Part shown: piece by piece, positions 1 to 8,707 of the stretch
Layout: each line of letters opens with the position of its first letter
Position numbering within the stretch: position 1 is the first letter of the stretch
Assembly (NCBI RefSeq): GCF_029382225.1
Contig: NZ_JARLTC010000007.1
Span: forward strand, 124,001-188,000
Length of the DNA stretch: 64,000 nt
Source: Spongiactinospora sp. TRM90649
GTDB lineage: Bacteria; Actinomycetota; Actinomycetes; Streptosporangiales; Streptosporangiaceae
Direction: 5' to 3'
Made by a program: the position numbers and the translations under genes
Notes under the pieces: generated by a model
Databases searched by the model: none
Seen by the model: only the letters and a program-made list of their open reading frames with translations
Told to the model about the DNA's origin: nothing

Positions 1-1141
1 AGGCCAGCGACACCTTTTCGGCCGACGGGTAGGCGAAGCCGACATTGTCGAACTCGACCGACACCGGGCCGTCAGGGACCTCGGTCGCGCCCTTCCGCTC
101 GGCGATCAGCGGCTTGAGGTCGAGGATCTCGAAGACCCGCTCGAAGCTGACCAGCGCGGTCATCACCTCGACGCGGGCGCTGGCCAGCGCGGTCAGCGGC
201 GTGTAGAGGCGGGTGAGCAGCAGGGCCAGCGAGACCACCGCGCCGGTGTCGAGCGCGCCGCGCAGCGCCAGGAAGCCGCCCAGGCCGTAGACCAGGGCCA
301 GCGCCAGGGCGGACACCAGCGTGAGCGCGGTGATGAAGGTCGTCTGGACCATGGCGGTGCGGACCCCGATGTCGCGCACCCGCCGGGCGCGGCCCGCGAA
401 CTCGGCCGACTCGTCGCGCGGACGGCCGAACAGCTTGACCAGCGTGGCCCCGGGAGCGGAGAAGCGCTCGGTCATCTGGGTGCCCATCGCGGCGTTGTGG
501 TCGGCGGCCTCCCGCTCCAGGCTCGCCAGCCGCTTGCCCATCAGCCGCGCGGGCAGCACGAACACCGGGAGCAGGACCAGCGCGAGCAGCGTGATCTGCC
601 AGGAGATCTGGATCATCACCACCAGCGTGAGCACCAGCGTCACGATGTTGTTGACCACCCCGGACAGCGTGTCGCTGAACGCCCGCTGCGCGCCGATCAC
701 GTCGTTGTTCAACCGGCTGACCAGCGCGCCGGTGCGGGTGCGGGTGAAGAACGCGATCGGCATCCGCTGCACGTGGTCGAACACGGTGCGGCGCAGGTCG
801 AGGATCAGCCCCTCGCCGATGCTCGACGACAGCCAGCGCGACACCAGCCCGAGCCCGGCCTCGGCCAGGGCGATCACGGCGATCAGCACCGCCAGGGTGA
901 CGACCGTGCCGGCCGCCGCGCTCTTCTCGATGGCGTCGACGACCTGCCCGGCGAGGATCGGGGTGGCCACGGCCAGCACCGCCATCACGACGCCGAGCCC
1001 GAGGTACCAGGCCAGCATGCGGCGGTGGGGGCGGGCGAAGCCCGCGATCCTGCGCAACGTCGCCATGGAGAACGGCCGCTGGTCGGACTGGGCGTGCATC
1101 GCGTTGTACAGCGAATGCCAGGCGGTGACTTCCATGTCCAT
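1..1141 (-). CDS. ABC transporter ATP-binding/permease protein (exporter half), 3' part outside window
   Basis: The reverse strand codes for about 380 residues starting MDMEVTAWHSLYNAMHAQ and running off the left edge. The visible part is a type I ABC exporter membrane domain of six hydrophobic segments, with the typical coupling stretch RTRTGALVSRLNNDV. It is followed by the first strand of the nucleotide-binding domain (VEFDNVGFAYPSAEKVSL). Walker A, signature and Walker B lie beyond the window. A second ATG lies two codons downstream of the chosen one (1133-1135). Family knowledge: such fused half-exporters dimerise in the plasma membrane and export lipids, peptides or drugs. The substrate cannot be told. 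It is divergent from the AEC permease. Confidence 0.93.
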   Translation of the reverse strand, partial: MDMEVTAWHSLYNAMHAQSDQRPFSMATLRRIAGFARPHRRMLAWYLGLGVVMAVLAVATPILAGQVVDAIEKSAAAGTVVTLAVLIAVIALAEAGLGLVSRWLSSSIGEGLILDLRRTVFDHVQRMPIAFFTRTRTGALVSRLNNDVIGAQRAFSDTLSGVVNNIVTLVLTLVVMIQISWQITLLALVLLPVFVLPARLMGKRLASLEREAADHNAAMGTQMTERFSAPGATLVKLFGRPRDESAEFAGRARRVRDIGVRTAMVQTTFITALTLVSALALALVYGLGGFLALRGALDTGAVVSLALLLTRLYTPLTALASARVEVMTALVSFERVFEILDLKPLIAERKGATEVPDGPVSVEFDNVGFAYPSAEKVSLA

Positions 1142-1288
1142 GTGGCGAACCCTTCCAGATAGCTCCGACAAAAACGGAAGCTACGACCTCAAGCTAAGTT
1201 CAGGTCAACCCGTGGCAAGTGCCGCTTATATCCTGTTTGCCGGAAACATCTGGACATGGAGGCATGACGCCGTGCGCGATCCGAACTG

Positions 1289-2209
1289 ATGCCGGGCGTG
1301 CTCGCGGCGTTCGTCGCCCTGTTCGCCGTGGCCCTGCTGGGCTACGTGGTCGGCGCCCTCGGCGTCCTGCGCCTAGAGGACGAGCGGGTGCTGTCGCGCC
1401 TGGCCTTCTTCGTCGCCACCCCGGCACTGCTCTTCCACACAGTCGCCACCGCCGACCTGGGCTCGATCTTCTCGCCCATCCTGATCACCAACGTCGCGGG
1501 GGTGGCCGTCGGCCAGCTCGCCTACGTGCTGGTGGCCAGGCTGCTCTGGAAGCGCGACCGGCGCGAGACCACCGTCGGCGTCATCGCCACCACCTACGTG
1601 AACGCCGGCATCCTGGGCATCGCGGTCAGCGTCTACGCGCTCGGCGACGGCGCGCTGATCGTGCCCGTGGTGCTGTTCCAGCTCCTGGTGCTGGCCCCGA
1701 TCATCTTCCTGTTGCTGGAACCGCCGTCCACCGACCGGTCGCTGCGGCGGGCCCTGCTGCTCCCGGTGCGCAACCCGCTGACCGTCGCCTCACTGCTCGG
1801 CCTGCTGACCGCCGTCACCGGGCTGCACGTGCCCGACGTGCTGATGCGCCCGGTCGAACTCGTCGGCGCGGCGGCGGTGCCGGTCATCCTGATCGCCTAC
1901 GGCGTCAGCCTGAGCGGCCCCGGCACCCGCGAGATGGCCAGGGAGGGCGGCCGGGACGTGGTGCTCGCCGTCTTCCTCAAGACCGTCGTGGTGCCCGCCG
2001 TCGCCTACCTGGTCGCCCGGCACGCGCTCGGCCTGGAGGGCACCATGCTGCTGGCCGCCACCCTCTTCGCCGCCCTGCCCACCGCCCAGAACGTCTACGT
2101 CTACGCCCTGCACTTCGGCGCGGCCACCAACCTCGCCCGCGGCGCCATCTTCGTCAGCACCCTGGTCTCCATCCCCCTGATGGCCCTGCTCACCGCACTG
2201 CTCGGCTGA
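1289..2209 (+). CDS. AEC family (auxin efflux carrier-type) transporter
   Basis: 306 residues, about ten hydrophobic segments, and the start MPGVLAAFVALFAVALLGYV typical of Mem_trans/AEC permeases, at the usual family length. Family knowledge: these inner-membrane proteins carry organic acids such as malate or malonate, or are of unknown substrate in bacteria. No good ribosome site lies directly before the ATG. A GGAGG at about 1259 precedes an out-of-frame ATG at 1264, so the start is less certain than the identity. The 3' end overlaps the convergent oxidoreductase by 20 bases. Confidence 0.88.
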   Translation: MPGVLAAFVALFAVALLGYVVGALGVLRLEDERVLSRLAFFVATPALLFHTVATADLGSIFSPILITNVAGVAVGQLAYVLVARLLWKRDRRETTVGVIATTYVNAGILGIAVSVYALGDGALIVPVVLFQLLVLAPIIFLLLEPPSTDRSLRRALLLPVRNPLTVASLLGLLTAVTGLHVPDVLMRPVELVGAAAVPVILIAYGVSLSGPGTREMAREGGRDVVLAVFLKTVVVPAVAYLVARHALGLEGTMLLAATLFAALPTAQNVYVYALHFGAATNLARGAIFVSTLVSIPLMALLTALLG

Positions 2210-3161
2210 CCCGCAGGATCAGCCGCCGGCCGTCGCGAGTGCCGGACTCGACGGCCTCATGGGCCTCGCGGGCCCTCTCCAGGTTCATCACCCGGGTGCC
2301 GAGGCGCAGGCCGGCGGTGAGTTCGGCGTTGATCCACTCGGCGGCCTCGGCGAGTTCCTCGGTGGTGGCCAGGCTGATCACGAAGCCGATGATCGAACGG
2401 TCGTGGACATAGAGCGGCCCCGCGTCGAGCGGGGCCGGGTCGCCGCCGAGCCCGGCCATGACCAGCACGCGGCCCCGGACCGCCAGGGTGGGGACGGCCT
2501 GCCCCGGCGGGGTGCGCCCGGTGGTGTCGCAGTAGACGTCGACGCCGTCGGGCGCCAGCTCGGCCAGCGCCGCCAGCGCCGCCCTGGGGTCGGCCGACGT
2601 GGAGTCGATGACCGTGTGGGCGCCGAAGGCCCGGCAGGTCTCGGCCTTGGCCGCGCCCCGGGCGGAGGCGATCACACGTGCGCCCAGCCCGGCGGCCAGG
2701 CGGATCAGGCAGCGCCCCACAGCGCCGTTGCCGCCCTCGACGAACAGTGTCTCGCCGGGCCGCAGCCGGGCGTGGTGCACCAGACCGGTGTAGGCCGTGG
2801 CGGCCGGGTGCAGCACGGCCACCGCCTCCAGCGGATCGACGCCCTCGGGCAGCGGGTAGAGCCGGTCGGCGGGCACGCACGCCAGCTCGGCCGACGCGCC
2901 CTGGCGGCCGTCGTGGCCGAGGCTGTTGGTCCACACCCAGGTGTCGGACTCGACCGTCTTGCCGACCAGGTCGCGGCCGAGCACCAGCGGCAGCGGGACC
3001 GGTGTGGCGTAGGCGCCGGACCGGACGAAGGTGTCGACGCCGTCGACCGCCGCCGCGGCCACCCGCACGGCCACCTCGCCCGGCCCGCACCGCGGGTCGG
3101 GCAGCTCGCCGTACCGGATCTCGCTCGCGGGGCCCAGCCGCTCGACGTAAGCAGCGCGCAT
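2190..3161 (-). CDS. NADPH:quinone reductase-like MDR oxidoreductase
   Basis: 323 residues of the zinc-independent medium-chain dehydrogenase/reductase family. An N-terminal GroES-like domain (about 1-115) precedes a Rossmann domain with GGNGAVG at residues 143-149. Zinc ligands of alcohol dehydrogenases are not seen, which fits quinone oxidoreductase or zeta-crystallin relatives. These reduce quinones or alpha,beta-unsaturated carbonyls with NADPH in the cytoplasm. The DUF3140 gene lies upstream on the same strand with a short gap, so they may be cotranscribed. A palindromic TCATCATGATGA lies just upstream, near 3193. Confidence 0.87.
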   Translation of the reverse strand: MRAAYVERLGPASEIRYGELPDPRCGPGEVAVRVAAAAVDGVDTFVRSGAYATPVPLPLVLGRDLVGKTVESDTWVWTNSLGHDGRQGASAELACVPADRLYPLPEGVDPLEAVAVLHPAATAYTGLVHHARLRPGETLFVEGGNGAVGRCLIRLAAGLGARVIASARGAAKAETCRAFGAHTVIDSTSADPRAALAALAELAPDGVDVYCDTTGRTPPGQAVPTLAVRGRVLVMAGLGGDPAPLDAGPLYVHDRSIIGFVISLATTEELAEAAEWINAELTAGLRLGTRVMNLERAREAHEAVESGTRDGRRLILRVSRAVR

Positions 3162-3195
3162 CAGCGCCCTCCTGGCAGCACTCCCTGGACTCTCA

Positions 3196-3540
3196 TCATG
3201 ATGATCTCAATGGGTCGTGTCCCACCGACATGAGGGCGTGCCGCCACGTGTCGTCGGACACGGCGTCGGGCGGCGCCCCGGCCAGCAGGTCGGCCACGTG
3301 GTCGATCGTGCGGCGCATTACCACGAGATCGTTGCCGGTGAGATCGACCTTCCGTTTGCCGAGGACGTGCAGCACGCCCCGGCCGAGCCCTTCGATGCCG
3401 AGGTCGGGGCCGGGCTCGAAGGCCTCCTCTCCCGCGGCGTCGGTGAGCAGCCACGCGCGCAGCTCCTCGGACGTCATGTTGACGATTCCGTGGAAATCCC
3501 GCCAGAGCCGTTCCAGCTCCGGGTCGTTTCGATCGGCCAT
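3196..3540 (-). CDS. DUF3140 domain-containing protein
   Basis: 114 residues from an ATG preceded by a strong ribosome site (GGGGGAGG, 4 bases before the start). Key features are the W-x-x-F-x-x-x-VNMTSEELRAWL block at residues 12-28 and a DLTGNDLVVMRRTIDHVADL block after it, which match the DUF3140 family as I recall it. Function is unknown. It is a small soluble protein without signal peptide or membrane segment. An in-frame extension up to 3660 exists but lacks a ribosome site and looks like shadow. Confidence 0.8.
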   Translation of the reverse strand: MADRNDPELERLWRDFHGIVNMTSEELRAWLLTDAAGEEAFEPGPDLGIEGLGRGVLHVLGKRKVDLTGNDLVVMRRTIDHVADLLAGAPPDAVSDDTWRHALMSVGHDPLRSS

Positions 3541-3592
3541 CGTGCCTCCCCCCACACCTGTCGCGACTACCCCCCGGTCAGTGGGGCAACCA

Positions 3593-4507
3593 TCAGCGAT
3601 AACCCGTGACATCGGCGGGTTTGCCGGGATCCTGCACCTCGACCAGGTAGCGCCAGGCATCGGGGCGGCTGCCGTCGACGTCGGTGAACCCGTAGATCTG
3701 GGCGAGGCCGCCGCTGGACAGCGACGCGCCGTTCCACCTGGCCAGATCGGGGTCGGTGGCGAGCGCCACCACCGCGCGCCCGGTGAACGCGGGCGTCTCG
3801 GAGATCGCGAAGTGCGGGACCTCGGTGAGGGCGTCGCGCCAGTTGGCCTCGGTGACGCCGTAGATGTCGAGCATGGCCTCCGAGCGCAGCCAGCCTGGGG
3901 ACAGCGCCACCGCCGTGCCGCCGTGTTCGCGCAGCTCGTGGGCCTGTGTGAAGGCCAGCCGGAGCGCGGCGGTCTTGGTGAGGTCGTAGAAGGTGTTGAT
4001 CCGGTAGTTGGCCGCGTTGTACTCGGCGGTGCCGTCGGTGACCTCGACCACCAGCCCGCCGGGACGCCTGATCAGCAGGGGGAGCAGGTGGTGGCTGGTG
4101 ATGACGTGGGTGTCGATGGTCAGGCGGAGCATGCGCAGGCCGTCGTCGAGGGAGTGCTCCCAGACCGGGGTGTTCCACTTGGCCAGGTGGTCGCCGCCGA
4201 AGATGTCGTTGACCAGGATGTCGAGCCGCCCGTGGTCGCGATCGACGCGCTCGGCCAGCGCCCGCACCTGCTCGGGCTCCAGGTGGTCGACCCGCACCGG
4301 GATGCCGGTGCCGCCCGCCGCGGTGACCAGCTCGGCGGTCTCCTCGATGGTCTCCGGGCGGTTCATCTCCGAACGCCCTTCGCGGGTGGACCGGCCGGTC
4401 ACGTAGACCGTGGCCCCCGCCGAGCCCAGCTCGACGGCGATGCCCCTGCCGCCGCCCCGGGTTCCGCCGGTGACCACCGCGACCTTGCCTGACAGTGCTC
4501 TGCTCAT
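3593..4507 (-). CDS. SDR family oxidoreductase
   Basis: 304 residues, a classical short-chain dehydrogenase: cofactor loop TGGTRGGGRGIA at 13-24 and catalytic YDLTK at residues 174-178. The usual NAG motif is replaced by NDIFGGD, and the serine region reads VVEVTDGT. The C-terminus is somewhat longer than a minimal SDR. It acts in the cytoplasm with NAD(P)H; the substrate is unknown. Its 3' end lies just upstream of the DUF3140 gene on the same strand. The 204 bases to the next gene on the other strand probably hold both promoters. Confidence 0.9.
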   Translation of the reverse strand: MSRALSGKVAVVTGGTRGGGRGIAVELGSAGATVYVTGRSTREGRSEMNRPETIEETAELVTAAGGTGIPVRVDHLEPEQVRALAERVDRDHGRLDILVNDIFGGDHLAKWNTPVWEHSLDDGLRMLRLTIDTHVITSHHLLPLLIRRPGGLVVEVTDGTAEYNAANYRINTFYDLTKTAALRLAFTQAHELREHGGTAVALSPGWLRSEAMLDIYGVTEANWRDALTEVPHFAISETPAFTGRAVVALATDPDLARWNGASLSSGGLAQIYGFTDVDGSRPDAWRYLVEVQDPGKPADVTGYR

Positions 4508-4711
4508 GTCCCGAGGATGTCAAACGACTCCGACAGATTCGCCGCACGAGCGCGCCGTCCCGATCGAACAGGACGGCAAGCGCAGGGTGAAATCCGGCAA
4601 ATCAACATTTCTCGCCACAATCTCTGCACTACCCGTCACGGAGCCGGGGTAACGAACCACACAGAGTGACGCGTGCCGGACCTACGAGAACCATGGCCGG
4701 GGAGGCCGTGT

Positions 4712-5383
4712 ATGCGCTTTCTGGGAATCAACGCCATATTTCATGATCCGGCCGCCGCGCTGGTGATCGACCGCGAGATCGTCGCCGCCGCCGAGGAGGA
4801 ACGCTTCAGCAGGCGCAGACACGGCAAACGCCCGGTCCCCTTCGCCTCCTGGGAACTCCCAGAGCAGGCGGTCGTCGCATGGTTCCAGGGCCGCGCCGAG
4901 TACGGCCCGCGCGCCCTCGGTCACCGCTCGCTGCTCGCCCACCCCGGGCACCGCGCCAACGCCGGACGATTGAACGACCTCAAAGGCCGGGAGCGGTTCC
5001 GCCCGCTCGCGCCCATGGTGGCGGCCGAACGAGCGGCCGACCTGTTCGGGCGCGGCCCGGCCGTCAGCCCCTACATGCTCTTCGTCCACGACGTGCGCCC
5101 GGAGTGGCGCGACCGTATCCCGGCCGTCGTGCACCTGGACGGCACGGCCCGGATCCAGACTGTTGACCGCGCGGCAGAGCCACTGCCGGCCCGGCTGCTG
5201 AGTGAGTTCGAGGCCAGGACCGGGCTGCCCGTCGTGGTCAACGCCGGTCTCGAAGCGGCGGGCCGCCCGATGGCGGACGACCCGCGCGACGCGCTCGAAT
5301 GCTTCGCCTCCGCCTCCGCCCCCGTGGGCGTGCTGGTGCTCGGGCCCTACGTGGTGCGCCGGACGGAGGTGTTCGCGTCGTGA
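4712..5383 (+). CDS. shortened carbamoyltransferase (N- and C-terminal parts joined, centre missing)
   Basis: 223 residues. Positions 1 to about 50 (LGINAIFHDPAAALVIDREI, then EEERFSRRRHGKRPVPF) match the start of NodU/CmcH-type O-carbamoyltransferases. From about residue 51 (VVAWFQGRAEYGPRALGHRS) the sequence matches the family's C-terminal carbamoyl-adenylate domain. Full enzymes have roughly 550 residues, so about 300 central residues, including most of the Kae1-like domain, are absent. The reading frame is preserved across the junction. The ribosome site GGGGAGG precedes the ATG. It opens the sugar cluster with GT4, GT9 and epimerases. Probably inactive, or a C-domain-only relic. Confidence 0.82.
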   Translation: MRFLGINAIFHDPAAALVIDREIVAAAEEERFSRRRHGKRPVPFASWELPEQAVVAWFQGRAEYGPRALGHRSLLAHPGHRANAGRLNDLKGRERFRPLAPMVAAERAADLFGRGPAVSPYMLFVHDVRPEWRDRIPAVVHLDGTARIQTVDRAAEPLPARLLSEFEARTGLPVVVNAGLEAAGRPMADDPRDALECFASASAPVGVLVLGPYVVRRTEVFAS

Positions 5384-5438
5384 ACGCGCTGCACCGGACG
5401 GCGGATCGCCGTCCGGTCTCGGTCAAGGAGGCGATCAC

Positions 5439-6629
5439 GTGATAGTCGATCTGGTTTCCGAGCACGCCGACCCGCTGGCCGCCATCGGGTCGGCGGTCAC
5501 GGGAGGCCAGAACGTGCACGTCGCGGGGCTGGCCGGGGCGCTCGCCGCCCGGGGGCACACGGTGACCGTGCACACCCGGCGCACGTCGCCGGATCAGCCG
5601 GGATCGGCGGCGATGGCCGAGGGCGTGACGGTGGAGTACGTTCCGGCGGGCCCCGCCGTACCGCTGCCCAAGCACGAGCTGCTGCGCCACATGCCCGCCT
5701 TCGCCGGGCACCTGGCCCGGCGCTGGGCCGCCGACCGGCCCGACGTGGTGCACGCCCACTTCTGGATGAGCGGCCTGGCCGCGCTGGCCGCCGCCCGTGG
5801 CGTGTCCGTGCCGGTGGTGCAGACCTACCACGCGCTCGGCACGGTGAAGCGCCGCTGGCAGGGGGTCGCCGACCCGAGCCCGCCGCAGCGGGTGAAGGCC
5901 GAGACCGACATCGGCATGCGCGCCGACGCGATCGTGGCCACCTGCCACGACGAGGCCGAGGAACTGCGCGCGATGGGCGTGTCCATGTCGCGGGTCCGCG
6001 TGGTGCCGTGCGGCGTGGACCTGGACCTGTTCCGCCCCGACGGCCCGATCGCCCCCAGGGACGGCGACCGGTGCCGGGTGCTCAGCATCGGCAGGCTCGT
6101 CCCGCGCAAGGGCGTGGACACCCTGGTCGAGGCGCTGCGCGACGTGCCGCACGCGGAACTGGTGATCGCCGGGGGCGGCCCGGACGACGAGGAAGTGCGA
6201 CGGCTGGCCCGGCTGGCCGCGCGGCGGGCCGTCGCCGACCGGGTGCGGCTGCTCGGCGGCGTCGCCCGCGCGGACGTGCCCGCGCTGATGCGCTCCGCCG
6301 ACGTGCTGGTCACCGTGCCCTGGTACGAGCCCTTCGGCATGGTCCCGCTGGAGGCGATGGCCTGCGGGGTGCCGGTGATCGCCTCGGCGGTGGGCGGTCA
6401 CCTTGACACCGTGACCGGCTGCGGGCTGCTGGTACCGCCGCGCCGTCCGCGCGTGCTCGCCCGCGCGCTGCGCGACCTGCTGGACGACCCGGGCCTGCGG
6501 GCCGTCCTGGAGAAGTCGGGCGAGCGCCGGGTCCAGGCCAGGTACGGCTGGCCCAAGGTGGCCGAGGCCGTGGAGACCGTCTACGTCAACGTGCTCAGCG
6601 CCCGGCGGCGGCGCCCGGCCACCGCATGA
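5439..6629 (+). CDS. glycosyltransferase family 4 protein
   Basis: 396 residues from a GTG with an AAGGAGG ribosome site; in-frame codons upstream overlap the carbamoyltransferase and are unlikely to be used. The N-terminal Rossmann fold has GGQNVHVAGLAGALAARGH. The C-terminal donor domain holds the retaining GT4 signature EPFGMVPLE (about 297-305) with its two glutamates. Family knowledge: it transfers a sugar from a nucleotide donor, probably at the cytoplasmic membrane face. Neighbours (GT9, NAD-dependent sugar epimerase, carbamoyltransferase relic) suggest assembly of a modified glycan or glycolipid; the product is unknown. Confidence 0.92.
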   Translation: MIVDLVSEHADPLAAIGSAVTGGQNVHVAGLAGALAARGHTVTVHTRRTSPDQPGSAAMAEGVTVEYVPAGPAVPLPKHELLRHMPAFAGHLARRWAADRPDVVHAHFWMSGLAALAAARGVSVPVVQTYHALGTVKRRWQGVADPSPPQRVKAETDIGMRADAIVATCHDEAEELRAMGVSMSRVRVVPCGVDLDLFRPDGPIAPRDGDRCRVLSIGRLVPRKGVDTLVEALRDVPHAELVIAGGGPDDEEVRRLARLAARRAVADRVRLLGGVARADVPALMRSADVLVTVPWYEPFGMVPLEAMACGVPVIASAVGGHLDTVTGCGLLVPPRRPRVLARALRDLLDDPGLRAVLEKSGERRVQARYGWPKVAEAVETVYVNVLSARRRRPATA

Positions 6630-6634
6630 CCCGC

Positions 6635-6668
6635 GCCATATGACCGAGAGTGCCATATGACCGAGAGT
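6635..6668 (+). repeat. perfect 17-bp tandem duplication
   Basis: The unit GCCATATGACCGAGAGT occurs twice back to back in the gap between the GT4 and GT9 genes. Each copy carries an ATG in an NdeI-like CATATG. It looks like a short slippage duplication and provides duplicate potential starts before GT9. Confidence 0.95.
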
Positions 6669-6681
6669 GAGGGAGAACATC

Positions 6682-6789
6682 GTGCTGGGAAACATCGACG
6701 TCCAAGCGCCCACCGGCGATCACGACCGTATCGTCGCCGTCGTCGCCGATCGGGTGGTGCCTCCCGACACGGAGACGTCATGGCCGTGA
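6682..6789 (+). CDS. possible 35-residue leader/coupling peptide
   Basis: A GTG-started frame of 35 codons, preceded by GAGGGAGA, ends in a TGA inside the start of the GT9 gene (overlap from 6780). The arrangement is that of translational coupling. The peptide (VLGNIDVQAPTGDHDRIV at its start) matches no family known to me. It could be a coupling leader or the remnant of a deleted gene between the two glycosyltransferases. Confidence 0.3.
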   Translation: MLGNIDVQAPTGDHDRIVAVVADRVVPPDTETSWP

Positions 6790-7742
6790 CCCGGCCGGTT
6801 CTGGTCGCGCTGCGCGCGCTCGGGCTCGGGGACCTGCTCACCGCCGTCCCCGCGCTGCGGGCGCTGCGCCGCGCCCATCCCCGGCACCTCATCACGCTGG
6901 CCGCGCCGTCCTCGCTGCGCCCGCTGCTGCCGCTGATCGGCGCGGTGGACGACCTGCTCCACACCACCGGCACCGGTCCGGTTCCCGTCGAACGCGCCGA
7001 CGTGGCCGTCAACCTGCACGGCATGGGCCCGCAGAGCACGACGGCGCTGCGGCGCGTCCACCCCGGCCTGCTGCTCTCGCACGCCCACCCGGCGCTGCCC
7101 GAGGTGGAAGGCCCGCAGTGGCGGGCCGACCTGCACGAGGTGCGCCGCTGGTGCGCGATGCTCGACTGGTACGGCATCGCCACCGACCCCGGCGACCTCG
7201 CCCTCGACCTGCGCGTGGAACGCCGCGACGCGACCGCGATCGTGCACCCGGGCGCGGCGTCCCCGGCCAGGAGATGGCCACCGCGCCGCTACGCCGAGCT
7301 GGCGGCCGAGCTGAACGCGGACGGCCTGCGCGTGCTGATCACCGGGAGCGTCGCCGAACGCGTCCTGGCCAGGCAGGTCGCCGACCTGGCCGGCCTGCCC
7401 GGCGACCGGGTGCTCGCCGGGCGCACCGGGCTGGGCGAGCTGGCCGTCCTGGTGGCCAGGGCCCGGCTGGTGGTCAGCGGTGACACCGGGATCGCGCACC
7501 TGGCGGTGGCCATGGACACGCCGTCCGTGATGATCTGCGGGCCGATCTCCCCCGCGCTGTGGGGGCCGCCGCCCGGCAGGGACCGCCACGTCGCGCTGTG
7601 GGCGGGCCGCACCGGCGACCCGCACGCCGCCCGTCCCGATCAGGGCCTGCTGGACATCGGGGTCAGGCAGGTGGCCGCCGCCGCGCAGGACGTGCTCGCC
7701 ACCGTTGGACACGCCCGCCGAACCGACGAGGTGAGGACATGA
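6780..7742 (+). CDS. glycosyltransferase family 9 (heptosyltransferase-like) protein
   Basis: 320 residues. The start [20 protein letters not shown] carries the GT9 N-terminal motif. The C-terminal half has [20 protein letters not shown] and [10 protein letters not shown] (about 233-242), typical of ADP-heptose:LPS heptosyltransferases. Family knowledge: it uses ADP-heptose or a related donor. In Gram-positive actinomycetes these enzymes act on other glycans or natural products. The stop overlaps the next ATG (ATGA), so it is cotranslated with the epimerase. A longer in-frame N-terminus from 6657 is arginine-rich and improbable. Confidence 0.92.
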   Translation: MAVTRPVLVALRALGLGDLLTAVPALRALRRAHPRHLITLAAPSSLRPLLPLIGAVDDLLHTTGTGPVPVERADVAVNLHGMGPQSTTALRRVHPGLLLSHAHPALPEVEGPQWRADLHEVRRWCAMLDWYGIATDPGDLALDLRVERRDATAIVHPGAASPARRWPPRRYAELAAELNADGLRVLITGSVAERVLARQVADLAGLPGDRVLAGRTGLGELAVLVARARLVVSGDTGIAHLAVAMDTPSVMICGPISPALWGPPPGRDRHVALWAGRTGDPHAARPDQGLLDIGVRQVAAAAQDVLATVGHARRTDEVRT

Positions 7743-8695
7743 CGCCAGGCACCGTGGTCGTGACCGGCGGGGCCGGGTTCCTCGGCTCCCACCTGTGCGA
7801 GCGCATGCTGACCAGGGGCGCGCGGGTGATCTGCATGGACAACTTCCTGACCGGCACCCCGGCGAACGTCGAGCACCTGTTCGGCGATCCGTGTTTCCGC
7901 CTGGTGGACTGCGACCTGACCGGGTTCGTGCACGTCCCCGGCAATGTGGACATGGTGCTGCACTTCGCGTCGGCGGCCTCGCCGGTCGACTACCTGCGCC
8001 ATCCGATCGAGACGCTGAAGGTCGGCAGCCTGGGCACCCTGCACGCGCTGGGCCTGGCCAAGGACAAGGGCGCCCGTTTCGTACTGGCCTCGACCAGCGA
8101 GGTCTACGGCGACCCGCTGGAGCATCCGCAGCGGGAGACCTACTGGGGCAACGTCAACCCGGTCGGCCCGCGCAGTGTCTACGACGAGGCCAAGCGTTTC
8201 GCCGAGGCGCTGACCACCGCCTACCGCCACTCGCACGGCGTGGACACCGGCATCGTGCGCATCTTCAACACCTACGGCCCCAGGATGCGCGTCTCCGACG
8301 GCCGGGCCATCCCGACCTTCGTCGGCCAGGCGCTGCGCGGCGAGCCGATCACCGTGACCGGCGACGGCGCGCAGACCAGGTCGGTCTGCTACGTGGACGA
8401 CACGATCGCGGGCGTGCTCGCGCTGGCCGAGAGCGGCCTGGCCGGGCCGGTCAACATCGGCGGTCCCGACGAGATGACCATGCTCGGTCTGGCCGGGCTG
8501 ATTCGCGATCTGGCCGGGTCGTCGTCGCCGATCAGGCTGATCGAGCCTGCCGCCGACGACCCGCGGATACGGCGTCCGGACACCACGCTCGCCGAGCAGA
8601 AGCTCGGCTGGCGGCCGAAGGTGCCCGTGGAGGAGGGGCTGCGCAGGACCATCGCGTGGTTCGCGGCCGAACCGGCGGCCGAGCCGGTCGCCTGA
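7739..8695 (+). CDS. NAD-dependent epimerase/dehydratase, UDP-glucuronate decarboxylase-like
   Basis: 318 residues. An extended SDR with TGGAGFLG at residues 9-16, DNFLTG after strand two, [14 protein letters not shown], and catalytic YDEAK starting at Tyr148. The stretch [18 protein letters not shown] and the length are closest to UDP-xylose synthase or dTDP-glucose dehydratase-like enzymes. Likely reaction: oxidation at C4 of an NDP-sugar followed by decarboxylation or epimerisation. The start overlaps the GT9 stop by four bases. Confidence 0.88.
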   Translation: MTPGTVVVTGGAGFLGSHLCERMLTRGARVICMDNFLTGTPANVEHLFGDPCFRLVDCDLTGFVHVPGNVDMVLHFASAASPVDYLRHPIETLKVGSLGTLHALGLAKDKGARFVLASTSEVYGDPLEHPQRETYWGNVNPVGPRSVYDEAKRFAEALTTAYRHSHGVDTGIVRIFNTYGPRMRVSDGRAIPTFVGQALRGEPITVTGDGAQTRSVCYVDDTIAGVLALAESGLAGPVNIGGPDEMTMLGLAGLIRDLAGSSSPIRLIEPAADDPRIRRPDTTLAEQKLGWRPKVPVEEGLRRTIAWFAAEPAAEPVA

Positions 8696-8707
8696 AGGGG
8701 AGATGAC

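Noticed and set aside
2678..4492. Long forward frame opposite the MDR, DUF3140 and SDR genes
   Set aside because: Arg/Pro/Ala-rich shadow of GC-rich genes on the other strand; no motifs and no ribosome site.
5238..6713. Reverse frame of 491 codons over the GT4 gene
   Set aside because: His/Gly/Val-rich shadow of a well-supported glycosyltransferase.
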